NCBI GenBank assembly: GCA_024763185.1
Contig: JANTFY010000125.1
Coordinates: 1-6,871 of the forward strand
Reading direction: 5' to 3'
Source of the DNA: Gammaproteobacteria bacterium
GTDB taxonomy: Bacteria > Pseudomonadota > Gammaproteobacteria > GCA-001735895
DNA length: 6,871 nucleotides
Below the pieces are notes generated by a model, which did not search any database, had not been told where the DNA came from, and worked only from the letters and a program-made list of their open reading frames with translations. This document shows positions 1 through 5,969 of this stretch, in pieces (position 1 is the first letter of the stretch; each line of letters begins with the position of its first letter). The position numbers and the translations under genes were made by a program.

Positions 1-144
1 GGGCGTACCCTGGATAATACCACGCCACATGCCGGATTCATGTCGGACGACGAGTTAAAGATGATCAGTGAATGGCTGGATATCGGGGCGCAATATTACA
101 ACAACCCGTTTGATCCAGAGTGCGATCTGGATGGTTTGTGCTAA
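1..144 (+). CDS. C-terminal 47 residues of a cytochrome c-like / possible HzsA-related protein (partial)
   Basis: The frame is open from base 1 to the TAA at 142-144. It encodes 47 residues, and the 5' part of the gene lies outside the window. The tail has the pattern MSDDELKMISEWLDIGAQYY followed by NNPFD. A Met, then an amphipathic helix with a W-[LI]-D-x-G-A core, is typical of the last helix of c-type cytochrome domains in large multidomain periplasmic proteins. I associate the GAQYYNNPFD ending with proteins annotated as HzsA-related (hydrazine synthase alpha-like) in non-anammox proteobacteria, but this is from memory. No CXXCH is visible in the remaining part, so haem binding cannot be shown. 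The stop is only 35 bp from the TTG start of the next gene, so it probably belongs to the same operon. The reading frame is secure. The family call is moderate to low. Confidence 0.55.
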   Translation, partial: GRTLDNTTPHAGFMSDDELKMISEWLDIGAQYYNNPFDPECDLDGLC

Positions 145-179
145 AGTTTATGTTTTAACTTGTAACGCGTAACTGAAGT

Positions 180-935
180 TTGAAAATAATAAAATTGATT
201 CAGTTTGCCTGCTTGATGCTGTTGCTGGTTACGTCTGTTCGGGCGACTGCCGATGAAGAGGTACCCCTGACGATTGATGACCCCTTTATCGAGATGCATA
301 CCGGTGCGGGTTCAGGCTACCCGATTTTTCATGTGGTGGACCGTGGCCAGAAAATCATCATCCTCAAACGCAAAACCAACTGGTATAAGATCCGGGCTGA
401 AAATGGAAAAGAAGGTTGGGCCACACGAGAGCAAATGCAACAGACCCTGCTGCCGGACGGGCAACAGCTGAAATTTGCAGAACTGGATCAGAACGCATTT
501 GAACGTCGTCGCTGGGAACTTGGTGTGACCGCTGGCGAGCTTGAAGATGCACCGATCACGTCGGTTTACGGCGCTTACGGTTTTACCCGAAATTTCTCTA
601 CGGAACTCACACTGGGTCATTCTGTAGGTAATGTTTCCAGCAGTCTGCTGTATAAATTAAATCTGCTGATGCAACCTTTTCCGGACTGGGATTATTCGCC
701 CTATTTTACGCTGGGCCTGGGCACGATTGACGTCAAACCCAGTGCAACCTTGATAGAACCGGCAGACAAAAGCAACGAATTTAGCCAGTTGGGCCTGGGG
801 CTCAGAAAATACCTGTCGAGGCGTTTTATGTTGCGTTTGGAATTCAATGAATATGTTATTTTTTCGGCCAGTAATGATAAAGATGAAAATGAGGACATCA
901 ACGAATGGAAACTAGGTTTCGCCATATTTTTCTAG
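180..935 (+). CDS. Secreted SH3-domain plus outer-membrane beta-barrel protein
   Basis: This 251-residue exported protein appears to have two parts. Residues 1-24 form a signal peptide with Lys at 2 and 5, a hydrophobic core at 10-19 and probable cleavage after Ala-Thr-Ala (22-24). Residues about 30-88 look like a bacterial SH3 (SH3b) domain, with the usual N-terminal H-T-G-x-G-x-G-Y, central W-Y-K-I and terminal G-W-A-T segments. Residues about 112-251 alternate polar and hydrophobic residues in strand-like blocks and end in Phe-Phe, as expected of a small outer-membrane barrel of about eight strands. The TTG start is chosen because an in-frame TGA lies at 174-176 and the next ATG (216) would remove the charged start of the signal peptide. 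No clear Shine-Dalgarno precedes it. SH3b domains often bind peptidoglycan, so a wall-to-outer-membrane link is plausible, but that is inference. Confidence 0.8.
   Translation: MKIIKLIQFACLMLLLVTSVRATADEEVPLTIDDPFIEMHTGAGSGYPIFHVVDRGQKIIILKRKTNWYKIRAENGKEGWATREQMQQTLLPDGQQLKFAELDQNAFERRRWELGVTAGELEDAPITSVYGAYGFTRNFSTELTLGHSVGNVSSSLLYKLNLLMQPFPDWDYSPYFTLGLGTIDVKPSATLIEPADKSNEFSQLGLGLRKYLSRRFMLRLEFNEYVIFSASNDKDENEDINEWKLGFAIFF
891..895 (+). promoter_or_regulatory. Ribosome binding site inside the upstream gene
   Basis: GAGGA lies 9 bases before the ATG at 905, within the coding sequence of the SH3-barrel gene. It supports the 905 start and hence a real 31-bp overlap between the two genes. Confidence 0.6.
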
Positions 936-1567
936 CACTAGTGCCAGCCTTGTTGTATGCCTTTTCCGCATCGGCTTATTCGGCAGAGGCTGAACCTGAA
1001 TCCGCAGAGGAAACCGCTTTAATCGAACCGGAGGTTGAACGCCGCGAGTTTGATGAAGCCGATATCGATGGTAATGATTTTGAAGTGGTGCTGTCGATGG
1101 GTTATATCAGTATTGAGGATTTTGGTGTCAATAACATGCTGGCTGGCAAGCTCAATTATTACGTTAATGAAGATGTCTTCGTGCAACTCGCCGTGGGTCA
1201 ATCAAAAGGTGGTGAAACCAGTTTTGAGACCTTAAGTGGTGGCGCCCCGTTATTAACCGATTCGGAAAGGGAATTATCCTACTACAGTATCAGTATCGGC
1301 TATAACCTGTTACCGGGGGAAGCGTTTGTTACCCAAAACACTACCTATAACACGGCCTTTTATGTTTCGGCCGGCGTAGGCAACACAGACTTTGCCGGTG
1401 ATGATCGATACACCTTCAACTATGGAGCGGGTTACCGGTTTCTACTCAACGATTTTTTCACCATCAATGCGGATTTTCGCAACAACATGTTTGACATGGA
1501 CACCTTTGGTGAAAACAAGGGCACCAATAATTTTGAATACTCCCTTGGTTTTGGACTGGTTTTCTAA
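905..1567 (+). CDS. Outer membrane beta-barrel domain protein (OMP_myx_plus-like)
   Basis: This is a 220-residue predicted outer-membrane protein. Residues 1-27 are a signal peptide with Arg at 4 and 6 and a hydrophobic stretch at 8-21; cleavage is possible after residue 24 or 27. An acidic segment (about 28-58, rich in Glu and Asp) follows, and then strand-like blocks from about 59 to the end, closing with GLVF and a terminal Phe that fits BAM recognition. The stretch around residues 58-98 (E-V-V-L-S-x-G-Y, N-N-M-L-A-G-K-L-x-Y-Y, V-Q-L-A-V-G-Q-S) resembles the family named outer membrane beta-barrel domain (TIGR04565, from memory). The gene starts 31 bp inside its upstream neighbour in another frame, which implies translational coupling and perhaps matched amounts of the two barrels. 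The ligand or cargo is unknown. Beta-barrel assignment is fairly secure; family assignment is moderate. Confidence 0.8.
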   Translation: METRFRHIFLALVPALLYAFSASAYSAEAEPESAEETALIEPEVERREFDEADIDGNDFEVVLSMGYISIEDFGVNNMLAGKLNYYVNEDVFVQLAVGQSKGGETSFETLSGGAPLLTDSERELSYYSISIGYNLLPGEAFVTQNTTYNTAFYVSAGVGNTDFAGDDRYTFNYGAGYRFLLNDFFTINADFRNNMFDMDTFGENKGTNNFEYSLGFGLVF

Positions 1568-1592
1568 GACTTTATTTTTAGGATAGTAAAAA

Positions 1593-2102
1593 ATGCATAA
1601 ACATCAAAAACACTTTTTATCGGTTCTGTTTTCGCTTGTCCTGATGAGCATTACCTTTAGTTCGGTACAGGCTGCAAGTATCGATAAACCCGCACCGGAC
1701 TTTACCCTGAAAAGCCTGAGCGGAAAAAACATCAAACTCAGTGAACAGGCCGGCAACGTGGTCATGCTCAATTTCTGGGCTTCGTGGTGCGGACCCTGCC
1801 GTAAGGAAATGCCGTTAATGGATGATCTTTACAAGAAATACAAAAAACTTGGTTTTGTCATTCTTGGAGTTAATGTGGAACAGGAACTGAAGCTGGCAAA
1901 ATCCTTCCTGGCAGACACACCGGTCGATTTTCCGATTTTATTCGATGCCTCCAACCAGGTCAGCAAGGCCTATGATGTCATCGCCATGCCAACGACGGTA
2001 ATGATTGACCGCAACGGTAAGGTCCGGTACATCCATAAAGGTTACAAAGCGGGCGATGAAAAAAAATACAAAAAGATGGTTAAAAAACTGATACGCGAAT
2101 AA
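1593..2102 (+). CDS. TlpA/ResA-family periplasmic thiol-disulfide oxidoreductase
   Basis: This is a 169-residue secreted thioredoxin-fold protein. Residues 1-27 form a Sec signal peptide (V-Q-A then A-S at the probable cleavage site). Residues 33-39 (A-P-D-F-T-L-K) are the usual AhpC-TSA/TlpA opening. The active site is W-A-S-W-C-G-P-C, with redox cysteines C66 and C69, and the cis-proline loop is A-M-P-T-T with Pro133. Length and order match the TlpA/ResA family, which reduces specific periplasmic disulfides, often in cytochrome c or metal-centre assembly. The C-terminus is Lys-rich. The start is ATG 1593 with TAGGA at 1579-1583, 25 bp after the preceding gene. Its neighbours suggest a dedicated partner, possibly the Cys-containing DUF4266 lipoprotein next door or the cytochrome-like protein upstream. 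No CcdA or DsbD reductase gene is visible here to recharge it. Confidence 0.93.
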   Translation: MHKHQKHFLSVLFSLVLMSITFSSVQAASIDKPAPDFTLKSLSGKNIKLSEQAGNVVMLNFWASWCGPCRKEMPLMDDLYKKYKKLGFVILGVNVEQELKLAKSFLADTPVDFPILFDASNQVSKAYDVIAMPTTVMIDRNGKVRYIHKGYKAGDEKKYKKMVKKLIRE

Positions 2103-2114
2103 CGCAACAACATC

Positions 2115-2336
2115 ATGAAGAAAAGACTTATCCCGGTATTTTTGCTTTTTTTACTGCAAGGCTGCAGTAGTATTGAACCCTGGGTAAAACCCTACGAACG
2201 CGCGCATCTCGCGGACCCCATTATGGAATTCGGGCGCGATCCAGTTGCAGAAAGTTACCTACATCACGTGTATGACTCTCGTGAAGGTTCAAGGGGTGCG
2301 GGGATAGCGACAGGCGGTGGTTGTGGCTGTAACTAG
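2115..2336 (+). CDS. DUF4266-like small lipoprotein with C-terminal CGCN
   Basis: This 73-residue lipoprotein has a type II signal: Lys-Lys-Arg at 2-4, a hydrophobic core at 5-14 and the lipobox L-L-Q-G-C with lipidated Cys17, followed by Ser-Ser. Residue +2 is Ser rather than Asp, which in enterobacteria favours export to the outer membrane. The mature part has conserved-looking W-V-K-P-Y-E-R and L-A-D-P-I-M blocks, then S-R-E-G-S-R-G and a glycine-rich end, G-G-G-C-G-C-N, with cysteines 70 and 72. This layout matches what I know of DUF4266. Such proteins occur beside DUF3570 and TlpA-like genes; their function is unknown. The start is ATG 2115, 12 bp after the TlpA stop, without a recognisable Shine-Dalgarno, so coupled translation is likely. 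The TAG stop at 2334-2336 touches the left end of a large palindrome, so the element may have supplied the last base of the stop codon. Confidence 0.85.
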   Translation: MKKRLIPVFLLFLLQGCSSIEPWVKPYERAHLADPIMEFGRDPVAESYLHHVYDSREGSRGAGIATGGGCGCN

Positions 2337-2477
2337 ATGTCTTTTTAGAGGATTTGAGTTGGCACTATCCTGCGTTAAAAATCCGTTTGAAATGCTCATG
2401 TACGGCTGTGTACATTCCGCTTCCAAACGGATTTTTGCCTTGTCTAGCACACAATTCATACCCTCTAAAAAGACATC
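2336..2477. repeat. 142-bp interrupted palindrome, probable MITE-like or dispersed repeat
   Basis: Three nested pairs of complementary blocks share one centre at 2406.5. The outer arms are 2336-2351 (gatgtctttttagagg) and 2462-2477, 16/16 complementary, with partial pairing continuing to about 2361/2452. The middle arms are 2377-2389 (aaaaatccgtttg) and 2424-2436, 13/13. The inner arms are 2398-2403 (atgtac) and 2410-2415, 6/6, around a 6-base loop. Segments 2362-2376 and 2437-2451 do not pair and are asymmetric (contain tgcgtt and gccttgtctagc). It has no coding capacity and no transposase. The exact symmetry and terminal inverted repeats fit a small non-autonomous mobile element or a dispersed structured repeat. 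As RNA it would fold into a long hairpin, and the A5/T5-flanked middle stem could act as an attenuator or RNA-stability element between the two flanking genes. No clear target duplication is seen. Confidence 0.85.
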
Positions 2478-2484
2478 AGAGCCA

Positions 2485-3609
2485 TTGAAAAAGTTTTTTT
2501 TATTACAGTTAATATTTATATCCAGCCTGCAGGCAGCCGTGTTACCAGAGGACCGGGCGGATATCCTGTATCACAGCTATGATGGCGGTGGTGCCGAGAT
2601 TTCCGGACCTTCCTACCTGGTTCGCAAGAAATTCAGTGAAAGCGTTTCCGCCTCGGTAAATCATTACGTGGATAATGTTTCCAGCGCTTCGATTGATGTT
2701 ATCACCCGGGCCAGCCCTTACACCGAAGAGCGTACCGAAAACTCGGTCAGTGTCGATTACCTGCACGAAAAAACAGTCATGAGTTTGGGAATGACTGAAA
2801 GTATTGAAAATGATTTCGATGCGACTACCTACAGTTTTAATATCTCGCAGGATATGTTCGGGGACCTGACCACGGTAGGCATGGGTTTTGCGCTTGGTGA
2901 TAACATCGTGGGTCGAAATGGGGATGATGACTTTAGTGAAGATGTTGATGTCAGGAGTTATCGTATTTCACTGTCCCAGGTTATCACCAAGGACGTGGTA
3001 CTGGCCCTGGCATTTGAAACCATCACCGATGAAGGCTTCTTGAACAACCCGTATCGTTCAGTGCGCTATATCGATCCGGAAAATGCACTCAATTATATCT
3101 ACCAGGCTGAGGTTTATCCCAACACCCGTACCAGTAATGCCTCGGCCATTCGCGCCAAATACTACCTGCCTTTCCGCGCGGCCCTGCACGGTGGATTCCG
3201 TTATTTCACTGATTCCTGGGGCATTGAATCACAAACCTTTGAACTCGGTTATACCTGGCCTTATCGCGAAGACCTGATACTGGAATTCACCTATCGACTG
3301 TACGATCAAACCAAAGCCGATTTTTACAGCGACCTGTTCCCGTTTGAAAATGCGCAGAATTTTCTGGCACGGGACAAGGAGATGAGCACTTTTTCCAGCA
3401 ATACTCTTGGTTTAGGTGTGCATTACGAATTCTTGAAAAACGGTACGGGTTTGCTAAAACGCGGCAGCCTTAATCTAAGCTGGGATTATATCGATTTTCA
3501 GTATGATGATTTCAGGGATTTGACGGTTACCGGTGTGCCTCCCGGGCAGGAACCGCTTTACCAACAGGATGCCAACGTCATCAGGGCGTATGTCTCTATC
3601 TGGTTTTAA
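2485..3609 (+). CDS. DUF3570 outer-membrane beta-barrel protein
   Basis: From TTG 2485 this gives 374 residues. It opens with a signal peptide (Lys-Lys, a hydrophobic run, S-S-L-Q-A then A-V), and the rest is strand-rich. Family hallmarks I recognise are G-P-S-Y-L-V-R-K near the mature N-terminus, V-S-S-A-S-I-D-V and S-P-Y-T-E-E-R-T-E, D-Y-L-H-E-K-T, S-Q-D-M-F-G-D-L-T-T-V, and D-E-G-F-L-N-N-P-Y-R-S-V-R-Y. The protein ends in Ile-Trp-Phe, a typical barrel C-terminus. The open frame reaches back to GTG 2317, but the extra 56 residues are a readthrough of the 142-bp palindrome and would bury the signal peptide, so 2485 is preferred. ATG codons at 2392 and 2398 also lie within the palindrome. Function is unknown: probably a large outer-membrane barrel working with the DUF4266 lipoprotein. 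Family call is strong; exact start is moderate. Confidence 0.9.
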   Translation: MKKFFLLQLIFISSLQAAVLPEDRADILYHSYDGGGAEISGPSYLVRKKFSESVSASVNHYVDNVSSASIDVITRASPYTEERTENSVSVDYLHEKTVMSLGMTESIENDFDATTYSFNISQDMFGDLTTVGMGFALGDNIVGRNGDDDFSEDVDVRSYRISLSQVITKDVVLALAFETITDEGFLNNPYRSVRYIDPENALNYIYQAEVYPNTRTSNASAIRAKYYLPFRAALHGGFRYFTDSWGIESQTFELGYTWPYREDLILEFTYRLYDQTKADFYSDLFPFENAQNFLARDKEMSTFSSNTLGLGVHYEFLKNGTGLLKRGSLNLSWDYIDFQYDDFRDLTVTGVPPGQEPLYQQDANVIRAYVSIWF

Positions 3610-3630
3610 CGCCTTATCAACACTGCTGGT

Positions 3631-3659
3631 TTGACAGCCTGTAACTTCTCAATCAAACT
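3631..3659 (+). promoter_or_regulatory. Possible sigma-70 promoter for the membrane protein/K+ channel pair
   Basis: TTGACA at 3631-3636 is a perfect -35 box. At 17-bp spacing the -10 (3654-3659, CAAACT) matches only three of six bases. A better -10-like hexamer, CATAAT at 3673-3678, is too far from this -35. A promoter is expected in this 89-bp gap because gene function changes here, but the exact site is uncertain. Confidence 0.25.
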
Positions 3660-3681
3660 TATTACCATTCTTCATAATAAG
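3658..3681. repeat. Small AT-rich inverted repeat upstream of the membrane protein gene
   Basis: CTTATTA (3658-3664) and TAATAAG (3675-3681) are 7/7 complementary with a 10-base spacer, ending 17 bp before the ATG at 3699. It could be an operator half-site pair, but it is AT-rich and may be chance. Confidence 0.25.
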
Positions 3682-3698
3682 AAATATCAGGTTTATCT

Positions 3699-4082
3699 AT
3701 GAATCCGGAAAAAGTCGTTTTTGGTTTTTTTATCGTTTTGGCGTTAACCCTTAATTTCGGTTTTTTCGTGGGTGAAATTGAAAATCCAAACCACCATCAT
3801 GTGTATGAACTGTTTGCCGTGGTCGTGGTAAACCTGATCGCGACCATCCTCAAATTTGGTGACCGCAGCCAGATGGGGGCCGTGTTACTGGCCACAAGCC
3901 TGGTAGCCATTTTACAACTGGTAGCAGCTACTCTGGTGTGGATGACCGCGGTACATATCACGCAAATCGGCCTGACTCCGACAGTTACCGCCAGTATAGT
4001 GTCCCTGTCCGGCGGAGCGATGCTGGCCAATGTCATCTCAGTGATTTTACTGATTATTGAAACGGTTATGATGCGTCGCTAG
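3699..4082 (+). CDS. Small four-helix integral membrane protein, DUF6394-like
   Basis: This 127-residue protein has four predicted membrane segments, at about 5-25, 34-52, 58-85 and 97-124. There is no cleavable signal peptide. Between the first two helices is the polar motif N-P-N-H-H-H-V-Y-E-L-F (29-39), and after helix 2 the loop K-F-G-D-R-S-Q-M-G. The chain ends in Met-Met-Arg-Arg, suggesting a cytoplasmic C-terminus. I recall proteins of this pattern as DUF6394, encoded next to NAD-binding potassium channel genes, exactly as here: the channel ATG is 12 bp after this stop. An accessory or regulatory role for the channel is an inference from pairing. The His cluster could bind a metal or proton, but nothing proves it. 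The start is ATG 3699 with a weak AGG about 10 bases upstream. Confidence 0.8.
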   Translation: MNPEKVVFGFFIVLALTLNFGFFVGEIENPNHHHVYELFAVVVVNLIATILKFGDRSQMGAVLLATSLVAILQLVAATLVWMTAVHITQIGLTPTVTASIVSLSGGAMLANVISVILLIIETVMMRR

Positions 4083-4091
4083 GAATCCTAG
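4079..4091 (+). promoter_or_regulatory. Ribosome binding site within a short palindrome at the gene junction
   Basis: The stop codon of the small membrane protein gene (TAG, 4080-4082) overlaps the AGGA used by the channel gene, 10 bases before its ATG. The bases ctagga and tcctag form 6-bp arms around one central base, so the site could weakly pair with itself only as a dimer or DNA site; a one-base loop cannot form a hairpin. Chance is likely. Confidence 0.4.
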
Positions 4092-4094
4092 ACG

Positions 4095-5795
4095 ATGGAT
4101 AACATCGTATACCTGATCTTCCGGCGCATGCGCCGACCCCTGATTACACTGGTTCTGGTTTATGCACTGTCAATACTCGGGCTGGTTTTAATCCCGGGTC
4201 AGGATGATGCCGGAAATCCGTGGCATATGGACTTTTTCCATGCCTTTTATTTCGTCAGTTATATGTCGACAACCATCGGCTTTGGCGAAATTCCCTATGC
4301 GTTTAATGATGCTCAACGCCTATGGGTAACCGTGTCGATGTATGCAGGCGTTATTGCCTGGTTGTATGCCATTGGTACGATCCTGGCCCTGGTTCAGGAC
4401 AAAACCTTTCAACGCGCCATTGAAGAAAGCCGACTGGCGAAACAAATACGCTCACTCAAAGAACCTTTTTTCCTGGTTTGTGGCTATGGAGAAACCGGGT
4501 CGGCTCTGGTAAAAGGACTGACCGAAGCAGGGCAGCACGCGGTGGTTATAGAGATCAATGAGCAACGCAGTAATGCGATCAGACTTGAAAGTTTACGTGA
4601 TTATGTACCCACCCTGCATGGCGATGCACAAAAACCTGTGTTGTTACAGGAAGCGGGCCTGCAACACCCTTTATGTCAGGCCGTGGTAGCCGTTACCAAT
4701 GATAACAAGGCCAATCTTAAAATTGCCATCACCAGTAAATTGTTACACCCTGACATCCGCGTCATCTGCCGCGCCGATTCACGCGATATAGAAAAGAATA
4801 TGGCCTCGTTCGGCACGGACTTTATCATTGATCCTTTCGATACCTTTGCCAACTACCTGTCAATTGCGATAAAAGCACCCTGCCTGTATTTATTACAAAG
4901 CTGGTTGTTCTCTGGGGCGGAACATGCACTGCTGCATGACCCTATCTATCCCCCCAAACAAAAACACTGGATTATCTGTGGTTATGGCCGGTTTGGAAAA
5001 GCCCTGTACGAACGCCTTAAAAAGAGTGATATTGAGGTCATCGTTATTGAAGCAACACCCGAAATTACCGGCGAGCCCCCAGAGGGTGTTGTCCGGGGTC
5101 GGGGTACCGAGGCCAATACCCTGCTACAGGCAAAAGCGGAAAGTGCGTCCGGATTGATTGCCGGTACGGATGATGACGCAAACAATCTTTCCATAGTCGT
5201 GACTGCACGGGAATTAAATCCTAACCTGTTTTTCATCCTGCGTCAGAATCATAGTGATAACAGCGCTATCATTAATGCCGTTAACGCAGATATGGTTATG
5301 CAACCCAGTAAGATTATTGCCGGCAAAATCAATGCCAGGCTCACCACGCCGATGCTATCTGAGTTTATGTCGATGGCCAATAAACAGGAAAACGAATGGG
5401 CCTGTGAGCTGGTCAGCCGCATATCGGCCTTGGTTGGCCATCGTGCCCCGCTTATTGAAGAGATCAATATTGATTGTTCACATGCCTCAGCTGTTTATGA
5501 AATTCTTAATCAAGGTGGCCGTGTTATATTGAAAGACCTGTTGCGCCACCCTTGGAAGCGAAGGGTCAATCTTAAGATCATCGCGCTTATGATAAAACGG
5601 CAAAACCAGAATATATTACTACCGGGCGATGATACCGAACTCGAAATCCATGATCGAATATTATTCTGTGCCGAAAACCACAGCCTATCCCGCCTGTACT
5701 GGAATCTGCAAAATGAAAATATTCTCAGTTATGCACGTCTCGGGCGTGTCGAAAAACATGGCTGGTTATGGAGCAAGTTCAGTAAAAAGACATAG
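4095..5795 (+). CDS. Two-TM potassium channel with two RCK/TrkA-N NAD-binding domains
   Basis: This 566-residue inner-membrane channel subunit has TM1 at about 15-33, a pore loop at 47-66 with selectivity filter T-I-G-F-G-E (60-65), and TM2 at about 74-100. A linker helix leads to a first Rossmann domain (about 124-265), with G-Y-G-E-T-G at 130-135 and the acidic end of strand 2 at E153. A second Rossmann domain (about 290-420) has G-Y-G-R-F-G at 296-301 and E319. Both GxGxxG loops are intact, so nucleotide binding is plausible in each. The C-terminal part (about 430-566) contains a TrkA-C-like stretch around L-L-P-G-D-D-T-E-L-E (508-517). Known relatives form tetramers gated by cytoplasmic ligands (nucleotides or ions) and move K+. 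With two RCK domains on one chain, a tetramer would supply the usual eight-RCK ring. AGGA at 4081-4084 overlaps the previous stop, supporting coupled translation. Confidence 0.93.
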   Translation: MDNIVYLIFRRMRRPLITLVLVYALSILGLVLIPGQDDAGNPWHMDFFHAFYFVSYMSTTIGFGEIPYAFNDAQRLWVTVSMYAGVIAWLYAIGTILALVQDKTFQRAIEESRLAKQIRSLKEPFFLVCGYGETGSALVKGLTEAGQHAVVIEINEQRSNAIRLESLRDYVPTLHGDAQKPVLLQEAGLQHPLCQAVVAVTNDNKANLKIAITSKLLHPDIRVICRADSRDIEKNMASFGTDFIIDPFDTFANYLSIAIKAPCLYLLQSWLFSGAEHALLHDPIYPPKQKHWIICGYGRFGKALYERLKKSDIEVIVIEATPEITGEPPEGVVRGRGTEANTLLQAKAESASGLIAGTDDDANNLSIVVTARELNPNLFFILRQNHSDNSAIINAVNADMVMQPSKIIAGKINARLTTPMLSEFMSMANKQENEWACELVSRISALVGHRAPLIEEINIDCSHASAVYEILNQGGRVILKDLLRHPWKRRVNLKIIALMIKRQNQNILLPGDDTELEIHDRILFCAENHSLSRLYWNLQNENILSYARLGRVEKHGWLWSKFSKKT

Positions 5796-5907
5796 ACCTG
5801 GCGACACTTGTTCAATCATATTACCTGCCGAAACAAGAGAAAAGCGGGGTTGCGCTCAATTAATACAGAATCGGGATTTGATCCATGGATTTATACCTTC
5901 GGCGGTA

Positions 5908-5936
5908 TTGCTGAGTTTTCCATTCATCAGTAATAT
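5908..5936 (+). promoter_or_regulatory. Possible sigma-70 promoter of acnB
   Basis: TTGCTG (5908-5913) and TAATAT (5931-5936) are spaced by exactly 17 bp. The -35 matches three and the -10 four of six consensus positions. Transcription from here would give a leader of roughly 33 bases before the ATG at 5976. The fit is modest. Confidence 0.3.
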
Positions 5937-5965
5937 CGCGCAGCAAACACCCCACAAACCAATTT

Positions 5966-5969
5966 GAGG
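5966..5969 (+). promoter_or_regulatory. Shine-Dalgarno of acnB
   Basis: GAGG sits 6 bases before ATG 5976 and fixes the start, which also agrees with the N-terminus of E. coli AcnB (M-L-x-x-Y-R). Confidence 0.7.

Noticed and set aside
216..935. ATG 216 as the start of the SH3-barrel gene
   Set aside because: It would leave a signal peptide with no positively charged start; TTG 180 gives a complete one and is just downstream of the in-frame stop.
2336..2477. CRISPR repeat or integron-type attachment site
   Set aside because: There is only one unit with no spacers and no nearby integrase; the nested symmetric arms fit a MITE-like or structured repeat better, although an att-like role cannot be fully excluded.
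2542..2766. 74-residue - strand open frame
   Set aside because: It is antisense to the strongly recognisable N-terminal part of the DUF3570 gene and has no features of its own.
5807..5837. Inverted repeat CTTGTT / AACAAG just after the channel stop
   Set aside because: Six-base arms with a 19-base loop and no T tract are easily due to chance.
5893..5908. Short hairpin ATACC-ttcggc-GGTAT as a terminator for the channel gene
   Set aside because: The stem is only 5 bp and no T run follows directly, so it does not meet the form of an intrinsic terminator.
5629..5967. 112-residue open frame overlapping the end of the channel gene and the acnB leader
   Set aside because: It is out of frame with a clear RCK protein over half its length, and it has no recognisable domain, signal or convincing ribosome binding site.
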